Source: Mycobacterium senriense
Lineage (GTDB): Bacteria; Actinomycetota; Actinomycetes; Mycobacteriales; Mycobacteriaceae
DNA length: 64,000 nt
Reading direction: 5' to 3'
NCBI RefSeq assembly: GCF_019668465.1
Contig: NZ_AP024828.1
Coordinates: 4,030,001-4,094,000 of the forward strand
The notes beneath the pieces are model-generated. The model made no database searches. It was not told where the DNA came from and saw nothing but the letters and a program-made list of their open reading frames with translations. Every line of letters starts with the position of its first letter. Positions within the stretch are counted from its first letter, which is position 1. Shown here piece after piece: positions 17,624 to 28,388 of the stretch. Made by a program: the position numbers and the translations under genes.

Positions 17624-18073
17624 GTGATCACTGCAACTCGTGAGGTGCCCGAATCGTGTGAGCGGGTGTGGGAGGTGCTCGCCCAGGGCTGGACCTACAC
17701 CCAGTGGGTGGTAGGCAACAGTCGCATGCGGGCCGTGGACCCGAACTGGCCGGAACCGGGGTCTTCGATCAAGCACTCGATCGGGATCTGGCCGCTGGTG
17801 ATCAACGACGCGACCATCGTGGAGGAGAGCGAACCGCCGCACAAGCTGGTGCTGCTTGCCCGGTTGGGCCCGCTGGGTGCCGCGCGAATCACCATGCTGC
17901 TGCACGAGATTCCGCAGGGCTGCCGCATCGAGATGATCGAGGTGCCCGCCGAGGGCCCGATGGCGGCCGTGCCCGATTCCGTTGCGCTGGCGGCGGCCTA
18001 CCCGCGGAACAAGGAGTGCCTGTGGCGGCTGGCGGCGTTGGCGGAGCGCCTGGAGCCGAGCCAGGTGAAGTGA
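17624..18073 (+). CDS. SRPBCC-superfamily (polyketide cyclase/START-like) protein
   Basis: 149-residue protein with the helix-grip pattern of the SRPBCC ligand-binding superfamily: an N-terminal strand ITATREVPESCERVWEVLAQ followed by WVVGNSRMRAVDPNWPEPGS and the turn IVEESEPPHKLVLLARLGPLG. Members bind hydrophobic ligands, sometimes catalytically. GTG start with GGAGGG upstream. Its stop overlaps the GTG of the next gene (GTGA), so it is coupled to a CrtI-like FAD oxidoreductase, suggesting that it presents or takes away a lipid-like substrate for that enzyme. That pairing is inference. Confidence 0.82.
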   Translation: MITATREVPESCERVWEVLAQGWTYTQWVVGNSRMRAVDPNWPEPGSSIKHSIGIWPLVINDATIVEESEPPHKLVLLARLGPLGAARITMLLHEIPQGCRIEMIEVPAEGPMAAVPDSVALAAAYPRNKECLWRLAALAERLEPSQVK

Positions 18074-19665
18074 CGGTGCGCGACAGCGCCGACGCCGTCG
18101 TGATCGGGGCGGGACACCACGGTCTGGTGGCGGCGTCGATGCTGGCCGACGCGGGCTGGGATGTGCTGGTGCTGGAAGCCCAGCCCGAACCCGGTGGGGC
18201 GGTGCGCAGCGCCGAGCTGATACCGGGCTACATCACCGATCTGTTCAGCTCGTACTACCCGATGACGGTGGCGTCGCCGGCGATGACGGCGCTGCGGTTG
18301 GAAGATCACGGCCTGCGGTGGTCGCATGCGCCGACGGTGGTCGGGCACCCGCGCAACGGCGCCGACGACGATCCGCCCATCGTGTACCACGATCCCGCCC
18401 AGACGGCAGCGGAATTCGCGCGGCGAACGCCCGCCGACGGCGAGAACTGGTGGCGTCTGGTGGAGCTGTGGAACACCATCAAGGGCCCACTGCTCGACGC
18501 AATGCTGGCCCCCTTTCCGCCGGTGCGTCCCCTGCTCGCGCTGCTGCGCAGGCTCGGGACGCCGGAAGCGGCCCGGGTCGCGCGTCTGCTGGTGCAGCCG
18601 GCCAACGCGATGGCGAGTCAACTGTTCGAGGGCGAGGCGCCACGAGTGGTGTTGTTGGGCAATGCAATGCACGCCGACGTTCCCCCGGATGCACCGATCA
18701 GCGGCGCCATGGGCTTCCTGATGACGATGCTGGCCCAGGATGGCGGCTGGCCGGTGCCGGTCGGCGGATCGGGCCAGCTCACCGCGGCGCTGGTGAATCG
18801 CGCCCGCTCGGCCGGAGCGCGGATCGAATGCAATCAGAATGTTTCTCGCATCCATGTGCAGGGCGGCCGCGCGGTCGGCGTGGCCACCGCCGAGGGGCGA
18901 TCGGTGACCGCCCGCCGTGCGGTGGTGGCCGACGTGACGGCGCCGCGCTTGTTCTGCGACATGCTGCCCGCCGACGCGGTGCCCGAAGCGCTGCGTCGCG
19001 AACTCCAGCACTACGAGTGGGATCCGCCGGTGGTGAAGGTCAACTATGCACTGGCAGAACCGATTCCGTGGCGGGCGAAAAACCTGGGGTCGGTGGGCAC
19101 CGTGCACCTGGGGGCCGACGGCGATGGACTGACCCGCTGGATGGCCGACCTGAACACCCGGGTGATACCCGAGCATCCGTTCATGTTGCTGGGCCAGACG
19201 ACCACGGCGGACCCCAGCAGATCGCCAGCCGGTACCGAAAGTGTCTGGGCCTACACGCATTTGCCGCGAAATGTGTCCGACGACGCGTCCGCGGATCGGT
19301 TGGCGACGGCGGTGGACCGCGTCATCGAAGAGCATGCACCGGGCTTCGGGTCGGCGGTGATCGGCCGGTTCGTGCAGCGGCCGTCGGACTTGGAGGCCAA
19401 CGACGCCAACCTGCATCTCGGGGCGCTGAACGGCGGAACCGCGCAGTTGCACCAGATGTTGGTCTTTCGCCCCGCGCCCGGCATGGGCCGAGCCGAAACG
19501 CCGGTCGAGCGGCTCTATTTGGGCAGCGCGTCGGCGACGCCGGGTGGCTCGGTGCACGGTGCGTGCGGGCGCAACGCGGCCAACGCCGCGTTGGCCGCCG
19601 ACGGTGCGATGGGCTGGCCGCGGCGCAAGTTGGGCCGGGCGGTGCTCAAACGGCTGACCGGCTAG
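18070..19665 (+). CDS. phytoene desaturase/CrtI-like FAD-dependent oxidoreductase
   Basis: 531-residue FAD enzyme. The dinucleotide-binding fold [21 protein letters not shown] is at about residues 9-29 and is followed by the [17 protein letters not shown] motif of CrtI/amine-oxidase-like desaturases. [27 protein letters not shown] occurs mid-protein, and the C-terminal [22 protein letters not shown] resembles the FAD-binding second half of phytoene desaturase/retinol saturase relatives. No carotenoid genes lie nearby, so a lipid or isoprenoid substrate is open. Coupled by GTGA to the SRPBCC gene. Its stop TAG shares a CTAG with the pepB stop on the opposite strand. Absent from this place in M. 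tuberculosis. Confidence 0.85.
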   Translation: MTVRDSADAVVIGAGHHGLVAASMLADAGWDVLVLEAQPEPGGAVRSAELIPGYITDLFSSYYPMTVASPAMTALRLEDHGLRWSHAPTVVGHPRNGADDDPPIVYHDPAQTAAEFARRTPADGENWWRLVELWNTIKGPLLDAMLAPFPPVRPLLALLRRLGTPEAARVARLLVQPANAMASQLFEGEAPRVVLLGNAMHADVPPDAPISGAMGFLMTMLAQDGGWPVPVGGSGQLTAALVNRARSAGARIECNQNVSRIHVQGGRAVGVATAEGRSVTARRAVVADVTAPRLFCDMLPADAVPEALRRELQHYEWDPPVVKVNYALAEPIPWRAKNLGSVGTVHLGADGDGLTRWMADLNTRVIPEHPFMLLGQTTTADPSRSPAGTESVWAYTHLPRNVSDDASADRLATAVDRVIEEHAPGFGSAVIGRFVQRPSDLEANDANLHLGALNGGTAQLHQMLVFRPAPGMGRAETPVERLYLGSASATPGGSVHGACGRNAANAALAADGAMGWPRRKLGRAVLKRLTG

Positions 19666-21209
19666 CCGTTTTCGGCGATGTCCTCCAGGACCGCGAACAT
19701 GGTCCGGGTCGGCACGCCGGTGGAACCCTTCGGCGAGTAGCCCCACGGGCTGCCGGTGTTGTAAGCCGGGCCGGCCACGTCGATGTGCGCCCAGCTCACG
19801 CCGTCGGCGACGAACTCACGCAGGAACACCCCGGCCACCAGCATGCCGGCGAAGCGCTGCCCGCTGATGTTGGACAGGTCGGCCACCGTGGACTTCAGGT
19901 CTTCCTTGAGCTCGTCGGGCAGCGGCATCGGCCAGCCGTTCTCGCCGACCCGCTGCGAGATCGACGCGACACGGTCACGGAATTCGTCGCTGCCCATCAC
20001 CCCGGGGATCCGGGCGCCCAGCGCCACCGTCTGCGCGCCGGTCAGGGTGGACGTCTCGATCAGGTAGTCGGGGTTGTCCTCGCACGCCCGCACGATGGCG
20101 TCGGCCAGGATCAGCCGGCCCTCGGCGTCGGTGTTCTGCACCTCGACCGTGATGCCGCCGTACTGCGTCAGCACGTCGCCAGGGCGCTGCGCGGTGGCCG
20201 ACGGCATGTTCTCGGCCATCGGCACGGTGGCGATCACATCGATCGGAAGTTTGCGCTGGGCGGCCAGCGCGACGGTCGCGATCACCGCGGCCGCCCCGCC
20301 CATGTCGGAGGTCATGTGGTGCATGCCCGCGGCCGGCTTGATCGAGATGCCGCCGGTGTCGAAGGTGACCCCCTTGCCGACCAGCGCCACGCGCTTGGCC
20401 TGCTTGGATTTCTTGGCCAGTTTGGAACCGCGGTGGGTCAGGCGCACCAGCCGCGGCGGGCGAGACGAGCCCTGCCCGACGCCGATGATCCCGCCGTAGC
20501 CGCCCTTCTGCAGCGCCTTGTCGTCTAGCACTTCCACCTCGAGGCCGACGGCCTCGCCCAAAGCCCTTGCGCGCTTGGCGAATTCGGCGGGGAACAGGTG
20601 GCTGGGCGGGGTGTTGACGAAGTCGCGCGCGGTGGCGACCGCGGTCGCCACGGCGGCGCCGTGCGCGGCGTCGTTCTTGGCGTCCTTCGCGGTGGCGAGC
20701 ACCGTGATCTTGCGCAGCCCTGGGTCTTTGGGTGCCGTTTTGTCGCTGCGGAATTCGGTGAACCGGTAGCTGCCCAGGATCAGGCCCTCGACGGCGGCCG
20801 AGGCGACGCCCTCACCGGGCAGTTCGGCCAGCGTGGTGATCACCGATTCGGTCTTGCCGAGCGATCGCGCGGCCACACCGGCGGCGCGACGGATGGTGTC
20901 GGCCGGCCACTCGGGTCGCGGCTTGCCCAGCCCGACCGTCAGCACGCTGGACACCGGCAGCGACGGCACCACCAGCCGGTGCACCTGCTCGGCGCCGCCC
21001 GTGGCCTCCAGCGCCTTCAGACCGGATTCGATCTCGCCGACCGCGTCAGAGTTCAGGAACGGCTCGGCCGCCGCAACGGCCGCGCCCGGTTTGTCGTCCT
21101 CGCCGGTCGAGACGACGGGCACGATCAGCACGGTGGACGCGGCGGCGCGCCGTGGCAGCGAGGTGGCGACGGTGACAGCGGGGGAGGCGTAACCGGGTTC
21201 TGTGCTCAT
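19662..21209 (-). CDS. pepB: leucyl aminopeptidase (M17) PepB
   Basis: Cytosolic dizinc aminopeptidase that removes N-terminal residues from peptides. 515 residues from the ATG at 21209, equal to M. tuberculosis PepB; the reading frame extends to 21362 but that leader is not family-like. The M17 signature [13 protein letters not shown] lies near residue 350. Metal and bicarbonate-site motifs [14 protein letters not shown] and [14 protein letters not shown] precede it. It is divergent from gcvT across 50 bp. The class III adenylyl cyclase gene Rv2212, which lies between these two in M. tuberculosis, is missing here. Confidence 0.95.
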   Translation of the reverse strand: MSTEPGYASPAVTVATSLPRRAAASTVLIVPVVSTGEDDKPGAAVAAAEPFLNSDAVGEIESGLKALEATGGAEQVHRLVVPSLPVSSVLTVGLGKPRPEWPADTIRRAAGVAARSLGKTESVITTLAELPGEGVASAAVEGLILGSYRFTEFRSDKTAPKDPGLRKITVLATAKDAKNDAAHGAAVATAVATARDFVNTPPSHLFPAEFAKRARALGEAVGLEVEVLDDKALQKGGYGGIIGVGQGSSRPPRLVRLTHRGSKLAKKSKQAKRVALVGKGVTFDTGGISIKPAAGMHHMTSDMGGAAAVIATVALAAQRKLPIDVIATVPMAENMPSATAQRPGDVLTQYGGITVEVQNTDAEGRLILADAIVRACEDNPDYLIETSTLTGAQTVALGARIPGVMGSDEFRDRVASISQRVGENGWPMPLPDELKEDLKSTVADLSNISGQRFAGMLVAGVFLREFVADGVSWAHIDVAGPAYNTGSPWGYSPKGSTGVPTRTMFAVLEDIAENG

Positions 21210-21259
21210 CCGCATCACCCTAACGGTCCACCCTTTACGGCTGATTAGGGTGAAGAGTC

Positions 21260-22363
21260 GTGAGCACTGAAGCCGACCTTCTGCGCGGCCCATTGGAAGA
21301 CCGTCACCGGAGCTTGGGCGCCAGTTTCGCCGAGTTCGGCGGCTGGCTGATGCCGGTGTCATATGCCGGCACCGTCAGCGAGCACAACGCGACGCGCAAC
21401 GCGGTCGGCCTCTTCGACGTCAGCCACCTGGGCAAGGCGTTGGTCCGCGGGCCGGGCACGGCGCAGTTCGTCAACTCCGCGCTCACCAACGACTTGAACC
21501 GGATCGGGCCCGGCAAGGCGCAATACACGTTGTGCTGCACCGAATCCGGTGGCGTCGTCGACGACCTGATCGCCTACTACGTCGACGACGACGAGATCTT
21601 CCTGGTGCCCAACGCGGCCAACACCGCCGCCGTGGTCGAGGCGCTGCAGGCCGCCGCCCCGGCCGGGCTGACCATCACCAACCAGCACCGCTCCTTCGCG
21701 GTGCTGGCCGTGCAGGGCCCGCGGTCCGCCGACGTGCTTGGCCAGCTGGGCCTGCCCACCGACATGGACTACATGGCGTACGCCGACACCTCGTTCTCCG
21801 GCGTGCCGGTGCGGGTCTGCCGCACCGGCTACACCGGCGAGCACGGCTACGAGCTGCTGCCGCCCTGGGACAGCGCCGGTGTGGTGTTCGACGCCCTGGC
21901 CGAGGCGGTCAGCGCGGCCGGCGGCGAGCCGGCCGGACTGGGCGCACGCGACACCCTGCGCACCGAGATGGGCTATCCGCTGCACGGCCACGAACTCGCG
22001 CTCGACATTTCGCCGCTGCAGGCCCGCTGCGGCTGGGCGATCGGCTGGAAGAAGGACGCGTTCTTCGGCCGCGACGCCCTGCTGGCCGAGAAGGAGGCCG
22101 GCCCGGCGCGGCTGCTGCGCGGACTGCGGATGGTGGGCCGCGGCGTGCTGCGCGCCGGGCTGACGGTGCTCGCCGGCGACACGCCGGTGGGGATCACGAC
22201 CTCGGGCACCTTCTCGCCGACGCTGCAGGCCGGGATCGCTTTGGCGCTCATCGACGCCGACGCCGGAGTCGAGGACGGTCAGGAGATCACCGTCGACGTC
22301 CGCGGCCGTCGCGCCGCATGCGAAGTGGTGCGCCCGCCGTTCGTCGCGGTGAAAACCCGCTAG
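21260..22363 (+). CDS. gcvT: glycine cleavage system aminomethyltransferase GcvT
   Basis: T protein of glycine cleavage: releases ammonia from the aminomethyl-lipoyl H protein and gives 5,10-methylene-THF. 367 residues, family-normal. Motifs include [16 protein letters not shown] (about 53-68), [19 protein letters not shown], and [13 protein letters not shown], with the folate-binding region [20 protein letters not shown] and the final [23 protein letters not shown] start; ilvE follows 55 bp downstream on the same strand. H protein and lipoylation genes link it functionally to lipA/lipB in this window. Confidence 0.96.
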   Translation: MSTEADLLRGPLEDRHRSLGASFAEFGGWLMPVSYAGTVSEHNATRNAVGLFDVSHLGKALVRGPGTAQFVNSALTNDLNRIGPGKAQYTLCCTESGGVVDDLIAYYVDDDEIFLVPNAANTAAVVEALQAAAPAGLTITNQHRSFAVLAVQGPRSADVLGQLGLPTDMDYMAYADTSFSGVPVRVCRTGYTGEHGYELLPPWDSAGVVFDALAEAVSAAGGEPAGLGARDTLRTEMGYPLHGHELALDISPLQARCGWAIGWKKDAFFGRDALLAEKEAGPARLLRGLRMVGRGVLRAGLTVLAGDTPVGITTSGTFSPTLQAGIALALIDADAGVEDGQEITVDVRGRRAACEVVRPPFVAVKTR

Positions 22364-22418
22364 CCGCGCCGCGTGCGCGGGCGAAATCCGATTCGGTAGG
22401 CGGATATACAATCAGCCA

Positions 22419-23528
22419 ATGACCAGTGGCTCCCTCGAGTTCACGGTTTCGCGCTCGGCAAGTCCGGCAACCGAGGCTGAACGCGAAACCATCCTGGCCG
22501 AGCCGGGTTTCGGCAAGTACTTCACCGATCACATGGTGTCGATCGATTACGACGAGGCCGGCGAAGGTTGGCACAACGCGCGGGTCATCCCGTACGGCCC
22601 CCTCGAGCTGGACCCGTCGGCGCTCGTGCTGCACTACGCGCAGGAGATCTTCGAGGGGCTCAAGGCGTACCGCTGGGCCGACGGCTCGATCGTGTCGTTT
22701 CGCGCCGAGGCCAACGCAGCCCGGCTACGGTCCTCGGCGCGGCGGCTCGCCATCCCGGAGCTGCCCGAAGAGCTGTTCATGGAGTCGCTGCGCCAGCTGA
22801 TCGCCGTCGACAACGCCTGGGTTCCGGCGGCCGGCGGCGAGGAGGCGCTGTACCTGCGCCCGTTCGTCATCGCCACCGAGCCCGGGCTGGGTGTGCGGCC
22901 GTCCAAGCGGTACCGCTACCTGGTGATCGCCTCGCCGGCCGGCGCCTATTTCAAGGGCGGCATCAGCCCGGTCACCGTCTGGGTGTCGACGGAGTATGTG
23001 CGCGCCAGCCCCGGCGGAACCGGCGCGGCCAAGTTCGGCGGGAACTACGCGGCATCGCTGTCGGCTCAGGCCGAGGCCGCGGCCAACGACTGCGACCAGG
23101 TGGTGTGGCTGGACGCCGTCGAGCGGCGCTTCGTCGAAGAGATGGGCGGGATGAACATCTTCTTCGTGTTCGGCAGCGGCGGATCCGCGCGCCTGGTCAC
23201 CCCGGAGCTGTCCGGCTCGCTGTTGCCTGGAATCACGCGGAACTCCTTGCTGCAGTTGGCAATTGACGCCGGATTCTCCGTCGAGGAACGCAAGATCGAT
23301 ATCGACGAATGGCAGAAGAAGGCCGCCGCCGGGGAGATCACCGAGGTGTTCGCCTGCGGCACCGCCGCGGTCATCACCCCCGTCTCACACGTGAAATACG
23401 GCGACGCCGAATTCACCGTCGCCGACGGCCAACCCGGCGAGGTGACGATGGCGTTGCGGGACACGCTGACCGGGATCCAGCGCGGCACCTTCGCCGACAC
23501 CCACGGCTGGATGGCCCGGCTGGGCTAG
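22419..23528 (+). CDS. ilvE: branched-chain amino acid aminotransferase IlvE
   Basis: PLP enzyme (fold type IV) that makes Leu, Ile and Val from their keto acids and, in mycobacteria, can also form methionine. 369 residues. Visible motifs are [20 protein letters not shown] [30 protein letters not shown], the PLP-Lys region [12 protein letters not shown] (about 205-216), [19 protein letters not shown], and [14 protein letters not shown] near the C-terminus. ATG start at 22419. Stop TAG shares a CTAG with the convergent cobS stop. In M. tuberculosis a membrane-protein gene (Rv2209) lies between ilvE and cobS; it is absent here. Confidence 0.97.
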   Translation: MTSGSLEFTVSRSASPATEAERETILAEPGFGKYFTDHMVSIDYDEAGEGWHNARVIPYGPLELDPSALVLHYAQEIFEGLKAYRWADGSIVSFRAEANAARLRSSARRLAIPELPEELFMESLRQLIAVDNAWVPAAGGEEALYLRPFVIATEPGLGVRPSKRYRYLVIASPAGAYFKGGISPVTVWVSTEYVRASPGGTGAAKFGGNYAASLSAQAEAAANDCDQVVWLDAVERRFVEEMGGMNIFFVFGSGGSARLVTPELSGSLLPGITRNSLLQLAIDAGFSVEERKIDIDEWQKKAAAGEITEVFACGTAAVITPVSHVKYGDAEFTVADGQPGEVTMALRDTLTGIQRGTFADTHGWMARLG

Positions 23529-24283
23529 AACCGCACCGCACCCGCGAGTAGCACCGCGGTCACCGTCGTGGTCAGCTCGATCGCGGCGCCCAGCACGTCA
23601 CCGGTGATGCCGCCGAACCGGCGCACGCAGTGCCGCACCAGGATTGCCCCGCAACCCAGGCCCAGCAGCACCGCCACCGGTCCCTGCCACGGCCGCGGCC
23701 CGGTCGGCACCGAGGCGGCCAGCAGCACCGCGACCCAGGCCGTCACCACCACAGTGGGCTGGCTTGCGGCGACCCGGACGCCCAGGGTGCTGCCGCCGGC
23801 GGCCGGCACCGACCGGTGGCCGGCCAGCACCGCGGTCACCCGGCCCGCGAACACCGCCACGGCCACCGCGACCATCCCGGGGACCACCCGGCCGGTGGCC
23901 CCCAGCGCCGAAAACGCCAGCGCCTGCAGCATGATCACCACGACCACGGCGGCGACGCCGAACGGCCCGGTCGACCCCTCGCGCATCACCGCCAGCGCCC
24001 GCTGCGGCGGACCGTAGCAGCCCAGGCCGTCGGCGGTATCGGCGACGCCGTCGACATGCAGGCCGCGGGTCGCAAGCAGCAGCACCGCGACCGCGAGCAG
24101 GCCGGGCAGCGGGCTGGACCGGCCGAAGACCCACGCTCCACCCCAGGTCACGGCCGCGGCCAGCGCCCCCAGCGCGGCGCCCACCACCGGCAGCGCGGTC
24201 ATGGCGCCCCGACCCATCGGCGCGTCGCCCGGAACCGGCAGCACCGTCCCGAAGGCGAAAGCCGTTGCCAGAGAACGGATCAC
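23525..24283 (-). CDS. cobS: cobalamin 5'-phosphate synthase CobS
   Basis: Joins adenosylcobinamide-GDP to alpha-ribazole to make cobalamin; integral membrane enzyme. 252 residues with several hydrophobic segments ([58 protein letters not shown]). The family signature [18 protein letters not shown] lies near residues 68-85. GTG start at 24283 overlaps the cobT stop (GTGA), giving a coupled cobU-cobT-cobS operon. Its stop overlaps that of ilvE. Confidence 0.95.
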   Translation of the reverse strand: MIRSLATAFAFGTVLPVPGDAPMGRGAMTALPVVGAALGALAAAVTWGGAWVFGRSSPLPGLLAVAVLLLATRGLHVDGVADTADGLGCYGPPQRALAVMREGSTGPFGVAAVVVVIMLQALAFSALGATGRVVPGMVAVAVAVFAGRVTAVLAGHRSVPAAGGSTLGVRVAASQPTVVVTAWVAVLLAASVPTGPRPWQGPVAVLLGLGCGAILVRHCVRRFGGITGDVLGAAIELTTTVTAVLLAGAVRF

Positions 24284-25350
24284 GACGGGGGAGCGGGCCG
24301 ATTGGCGCCGTCGGCGCGATCGGAAACACCGGCCTGGGTGAAGGTCGCCATCGACGACAGGGCGGCCACCGCGGCGCGCAGCACCGGCAGCGCGAGCGCG
24401 GCGCCGGTGCCCTCGCCCAGCCGCATCCGCAGGTCGAGAATCGGCTCCAGGTCCAGCGCCGTCAGCGCCAATCCGTGGGCGGGCTCAGTGGACCGGTGAC
24501 CGGCCTGCCACCACAGCCGCGCACCCGGCGCCAGGTGCTCGGCGACCAGCGCGGCCGCCGTCACCGCCATGCCGTCGAGCAGCAGCGGCGTGCGCCGCAC
24601 CGCGGCCTGCGCGCAGAAGCCGGCCAGCGCGGCCAGGTCCGCGCCCCCGGCGCGGCGCAGCAGCGCGACCGGATCGGGCAGCACCTGCCGCGCGCGAAAC
24701 AGGGCGTCGCGCACCGCGGCCGTCTTGCGGGCCCACCCGGCGTCATCGATCCCGGTCCCGAAACCCACCGCGACGACCGGCTCGACGTTCGTCAGCGCCG
24801 CCACCAATACCGCTGCGGCCGTGGTATTTCCGATCCCCATGTCGCCGGCGATCAGCAGGTCGGCGCCGGCGTCGACCTCCTCGTCGGCGATGGCGGCGCC
24901 GGCGGCGAGCGCCCGCGCGGTCTCGTCGTCGCTCAACGCGTCCTCGACCCGGATGTCGCCGCTGGCGCGCCGCACCTTGTGCGCGCCGATCCGTTCGGTC
25001 AGCGGGTCCGCGTCGACCGCGAGGTCAGCGACCCGCACCGTCGCCCCGGCGATGTCGGCTAGCGCGTTGATCGCGGCCCCGCCGGCATCGAAGTTCGCGA
25101 CCATCTGCGCCGTCACCTCCGGCGGATAGGCCGACACCCCCGACCGGGCGACGCCGTGGTCTCCGGCGAACACCACCACCCGGGCGCGCTCGAATTGCTC
25201 TGGCGGGCAATGCCCTTGACACGACGCGACCCACACCGACAAATCCTCGAGGCGGCCCAGCGCGCCCCGGGGTTTGGTCAGGGTGTCCTGGCGGGCGCGG
25301 GCGGCGGCGGCGACACGGGCATCGGGCGGTGAGACGGTGGCGAATTGCAT
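24280..25350 (-). CDS. cobT: nicotinate-nucleotide-dimethylbenzimidazole phosphoribosyltransferase CobT
   Basis: Activates the lower ligand dimethylbenzimidazole as alpha-ribazole 5'-phosphate for cobalamin assembly. 356 residues from ATG 25350. Recognisable CobT motifs: [21 protein letters not shown] (the substrate-site region, about 65-85), [23 protein letters not shown] (about 165-187), the [14 protein letters not shown] loop, and [17 protein letters not shown] near the catalytic end. Starts one base inside the cobU stop (TGATG), so translation is coupled. Confidence 0.95.
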   Translation of the reverse strand: MQFATVSPPDARVAAAARARQDTLTKPRGALGRLEDLSVWVASCQGHCPPEQFERARVVVFAGDHGVARSGVSAYPPEVTAQMVANFDAGGAAINALADIAGATVRVADLAVDADPLTERIGAHKVRRASGDIRVEDALSDDETARALAAGAAIADEEVDAGADLLIAGDMGIGNTTAAAVLVAALTNVEPVVAVGFGTGIDDAGWARKTAAVRDALFRARQVLPDPVALLRRAGGADLAALAGFCAQAAVRRTPLLLDGMAVTAAALVAEHLAPGARLWWQAGHRSTEPAHGLALTALDLEPILDLRMRLGEGTGAALALPVLRAAVAALSSMATFTQAGVSDRADGANRPAPPS

Positions 25351-25886
25351 CACGCCCCCGCCGGTTTGATCGGCACCGGCTGTCCGGCCACCACCAGCAC
25401 CACCCGGTCGCACAACCGGGCGAGGCGCTGGTTGAGGCCGCCGAGTTCGTCGGCGAACCGGCGTCCGGCGGCGGTCGCGGGCACGACGGTCAACCCGACC
25501 TCCGGGCTGACCAGCACCAGCGGGGAAGCGAAGTCGCCGACTGCGGCCAGCATGTCATCGACGGGAGCCGCGACCGAGCCGCCATCCCAGGCGTTGGTGC
25601 GGTCCAGCGCGCCGGTCAGCCAGGTGCCCAGGTCGTCGACCAGCGTCGGGATGCCCGGCGACTGGCGCAATTGCGTTGCGATGTCGTCGGTTTCGATCGT
25701 GGACCAGTGCCCGGGCCTGCGGCTGCGATGCTGGGCGATCCGGTGCGCCCAGGCCGCGTCGTCGTGGTCGGCCGGCCCGGGCGCCAGGTAGTGAATCGCC
25801 TGCCCGGGCGGCAACCCGTCGGTGATGGCTTGCTCCGCCCACTGCGATTTGCCTGACCTGATCCCGCCGAGCACCAGGGTGCGCAC
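25350..25886 (-). CDS. cobU: adenosylcobinamide kinase/GMP transferase CobU
   Basis: Bifunctional kinase and guanylyltransferase of the cobinamide nucleotide-loop pathway. 178 residues. The P-loop [13 protein letters not shown] is at residues 7-19 and [19 protein letters not shown] and [14 protein letters not shown] follow as in CobU/CobP. GTG start. In M. tuberculosis, as far as I recall, cobU is elsewhere (Rv0254c), so having it in front of cobT-cobS makes this cluster complete for lower-ligand attachment. Gap to the upstream DUF3043 gene is 27 bp. Confidence 0.92.
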   Translation of the reverse strand: MRTLVLGGIRSGKSQWAEQAITDGLPPGQAIHYLAPGPADHDDAAWAHRIAQHRSRRPGHWSTIETDDIATQLRQSPGIPTLVDDLGTWLTGALDRTNAWDGGSVAAPVDDMLAAVGDFASPLVLVSPEVGLTVVPATAAGRRFADELGGLNQRLARLCDRVVLVVAGQPVPIKPAGA

Positions 25887-25913
25887 CGGTGTCAGCCCGC
25901 TTTCTGGCGAGCT

Positions 25914-26606
25914 TTAATCGACACTGGCGCCGTGCTTGACCTGGGGCCGCGGCGCTCGCAACCGGCGCATCTGAGATGCCCGCCCAGCGGCGTAAAGGCC
26001 TAGCTTCCAACGGCTTTCGGTGTTGCTGGGGAACTTGACGTCGACCAGCCTGCTGACCTTGCGGCCCAGGATCAGGCCGTCGACGCTCATCACGGCCATC
26101 AGCACCAGCATGGCCGGCGACACCCACAGCTGCAGTTGCGGGACGCCGAACATGACGAACATCAAGAACAGGGTCGACGGCATGAACAGGCCCAGCAGAT
26201 TGCGCCGAGAGTCGACCACGTCGCGAACGTAACGGCGGACGGGGCCCTGGTCGCGCGGCAACAGGTAGCCCTCTTCGCCGGCCATCATCTTTGCCCGGCG
26301 ATCCGACATGCGGGCGCGACCGGCGACCTTGTCCGCCCGGCGCTCCTCGCGGCTGAGCTTGGGACCGGCCAGCGATTTGCGCCGGGCCCGCGCCTCGGAC
26401 GCGGTCATCGGCGCGGGCGCGATCGGTCCCTTCCTGGGGTTGCGACGGGCCTCGTTGCGCTTGGGCGTGGGGCGGCCCTTGGGGCCTGTCCGCTGCGCCT
26501 CGCGGATCGCGTCGCCCGAGGCGCCGGCTATGCCGGCGGCGCCCGACGCGGCGGCGCTCTCGTCGAGGTCGGTGTCCTGGCCCTTCTTGCGGCCCAACAG
26601 CTTCAC
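25914..26606 (-). CDS. DUF3043 membrane protein (Rv2206-like)
   Basis: 230-residue conserved actinobacterial membrane protein. Residues 1-140 are very basic and Ala/Arg-rich (KRNEARRNPRKGP, SLAGPKLSREERRADKVAGR), then two adjacent hydrophobic segments (RNLLGLFMPSTLFLMFVMFG and LWVSPAMLVLMAVMSVDGLI, ~148-190), and a short cytoplasmic tail with KVSRLVDVKFP. Function unknown. GTG start at 26606. Lies just upstream of cobU on the same strand, as its homologue lies near cobT in M. tuberculosis. Confidence 0.85.
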   Translation of the reverse strand: MKLLGRKKGQDTDLDESAAASGAAGIAGASGDAIREAQRTGPKGRPTPKRNEARRNPRKGPIAPAPMTASEARARRKSLAGPKLSREERRADKVAGRARMSDRRAKMMAGEEGYLLPRDQGPVRRYVRDVVDSRRNLLGLFMPSTLFLMFVMFGVPQLQLWVSPAMLVLMAVMSVDGLILGRKVSRLVDVKFPSNTESRWKLGLYAAGRASQMRRLRAPRPQVKHGASVD

Positions 26607-26797
26607 AGGGGCCAGGTTACTTCGCGGACGACGCGCGCCGGAATTCGCCTGGAATGCCTTGCTATTAGACCTGCGTTAGTACCGCACTTGGCCCTACTCT
26701 TACACGTGATGAACGGCAGCGTTTGATGGACGACGGGTCGATGGCCTCGGATGATGATGGTCCCGCCCTAGCCCCCGGCCGCCTTCAACTGCCCGCC

Positions 26798-27874
26798 ATG
26801 CAGGTCCTGGTGGCCCCGGACTGCTACGCCGACAGCATGTCGGCCCAGGAGGCTTCCGCGGCCATCGCGACCGGCTGGACCCGGTCACGTCCCGGCGACC
26901 GGTTCATTGTCGCCCCGCAATCCGACGGCGGTCCCGGCTTCGTCGAGGTGCTCGCCAGCCGGCTCGGGGAGACGCGGCGCCTGCGGGTGTCCGGACCGCT
27001 GAAGGCCATGGTCGAAGCCGATTGGGTGTTCGACCGGGGCTCGGCCACCGCCTACCTGGAGTGCGCGCAGGCGTGCGGCCTGGCGCTGGTCGGCGGACCG
27101 CCGACCCCCGAGACCGCCATGGCGTCGCACAGCAAAGGCGTGGGCCAGCTGATCGCCGAGGCGCTGCGGGTCGGGGCGACGCGCATTGTGGTCGGCCTGG
27201 GCGGCAGTGCCTGCACCGACGGTGGGCAGGGCATGATCGCCGAACTCGGCGGCCTGGACACCGCCCGCCGGCAACTGGGCAACGTGGAGTTGATCGCCGC
27301 CTCCGACACCGAATACCCGCTACTCGGCCCGTGGGGGGCCGCGCGGGTGTTCGGGCAGCAGAAGGGCGCCGACACGGCCACCGTCGCGGCGCTGGAGGTT
27401 CGCCTGCAGGCCTGGGCGCTGATCCTGGAAGCGGTGGCCGGACGGGACGTGAGCGCGGAGCCGGGTGCGGGAGCCGCCGGCGGCATCGGCGCCGGGCTGC
27501 TGGCGCTCGGCGGCCGCTGCGAGTCCGGGGCGGCCATCATCGCCGAGCACACCCGGCTGTCCGACGACCTGGACACGGCGGACATGATCGTCACCGGTGA
27601 GGGCCGGTTCGACGAGCAGTCCCTGCACGGCAAGGTGGTGGGCTTTCTCGCCGACGCGGCCCGGCCGCGGGGGATTCCCGTGGTCGTGCTGGCCGGCCAG
27701 GTCGACTTGGAGAACGCGACGGTGCGCTCGTCGGGCATCATGGCCGCGTTATCCATCGCCGAGCACGCCGGATCGGTGCGGCTGGCCCAGGCCGACGCGG
27801 CCAACCAGCTCATGGGCTTGGCGTCGGTAGTTGCGGCGCGACTCGGGAATAGCGGTCCTGCAAGGTACCGTTGA
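26798..27874 (+). CDS. glycerate kinase family protein (Rv2205c-like)
   Basis: Predicted to phosphorylate glycerate to phosphoglycerate with ATP. 358 residues from the ATG at 26798 ([16 protein letters not shown]), the same length as M. tuberculosis Rv2205c. An in-frame ATG 72 nt upstream would add 24 acidic residues ([13 protein letters not shown]) not seen in the family. Motifs: [36 protein letters not shown] (about 125-145), [17 protein letters not shown], and [18 protein letters not shown], all typical of GckA/type I glycerate kinases. Divergent from the DUF3043 gene across 191 bp holding the promoter; I saw no clear operator there. Confidence 0.9.
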   Translation: MQVLVAPDCYADSMSAQEASAAIATGWTRSRPGDRFIVAPQSDGGPGFVEVLASRLGETRRLRVSGPLKAMVEADWVFDRGSATAYLECAQACGLALVGGPPTPETAMASHSKGVGQLIAEALRVGATRIVVGLGGSACTDGGQGMIAELGGLDTARRQLGNVELIAASDTEYPLLGPWGAARVFGQQKGADTATVAALEVRLQAWALILEAVAGRDVSAEPGAGAAGGIGAGLLALGGRCESGAAIIAEHTRLSDDLDTADMIVTGEGRFDEQSLHGKVVGFLADAARPRGIPVVVLAGQVDLENATVRSSGIMAALSIAEHAGSVRLAQADAANQLMGLASVVAARLGNSGPARYR

Positions 27875-27970
27875 TGGTGTGGACTTTCGGGCGGTCCGGA
27901 TCGCCCGGCGCAGGCCGGCGATTTCGGGCTTGATCGACCCCACCCAACGATGAGGCATGTAGGAGAAGCA

Positions 27971-28330
27971 ATGACGGTGCAAAACGAGTCGAACGCCACG
28001 ACGACCCACGGCGTGATCCTGACCGAGGCCGCCGCCACCAAGGCAAAGTCCCTGCTGGACCAGGAGGGCCGCGACGACCTCGCGTTGCGCATCGCGGTGC
28101 AGCCGGGCGGCTGCGCCGGCCTGCGCTACAACCTCTTCTTCGACGACCGGGCGCTGGACGGCGACCTGACCGCGGAGTTCGGCGGTGTGAAGCTGACGGT
28201 GGACCGGATGAGCGCGCCCTATGTCGAAGGCGCGTCCATCGACTTCGTGGACACCATCGAGAAGCAGGGCTTCACCATCGACAACCCCAACGCCACCGGC
28301 TCGTGCGCCTGCGGCGACTCGTTCAACTGA
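27971..28330 (+). CDS. IscA/HesB-like iron-sulfur cluster insertion protein (Rv2204c-like)
   Basis: A-type carrier or scaffold for Fe-S cluster assembly. From ATG 27971 it is 119 residues and preceded by TAGGAGAAG. The family pattern is complete: LTEAAATKAKSLLDQEG, the first conserved Cys in GGCAGLRYNLFFDD (about 47-60), and the C-terminal pair GSCACGDSF (CxC). Only such a protein is needed to mature LipA, AcnA and other Fe-S enzymes; its location next to the respiratory genes is conserved in mycobacteria. A strong hairpin terminator follows 20 bp after the stop. Confidence 0.93.
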   Translation: MTVQNESNATTTHGVILTEAAATKAKSLLDQEGRDDLALRIAVQPGGCAGLRYNLFFDDRALDGDLTAEFGGVKLTVDRMSAPYVEGASIDFVDTIEKQGFTIDNPNATGSCACGDSFN

Positions 28331-28350
28331 TCGGTTAAATCCCGCGAATC

Positions 28351-28380
28351 CGTCAGCCGGGCTGTGCAGTCCGGCTGACG
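28351..28380. terminator. hairpin between convergent IscA-like and Rv2203-like genes
   Basis: Perfect 10-bp arms CGTCAGCCGG (28351-28360) and CCGGCTGACG (28371-28380) with a 10-nt loop that can pair further (CTG/CAG). Position between two converging stops fits a bidirectional terminator; there is no long T-run, as is usual in mycobacteria. Confidence 0.75.
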
Positions 28381-28388
28381 GTGTGCGT

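Noticed and set aside
16264..17631. 455-residue antisense open frame under ephD
   Set aside because: Shadow of the SDR half of EphD; no start signal and no recognisable domain.
18318..20528. 736-residue open frame overlapping the FAD enzyme and pepB
   Set aside because: Out-of-frame reading of two genuine genes, Arg/Gly-rich throughout and without domains.
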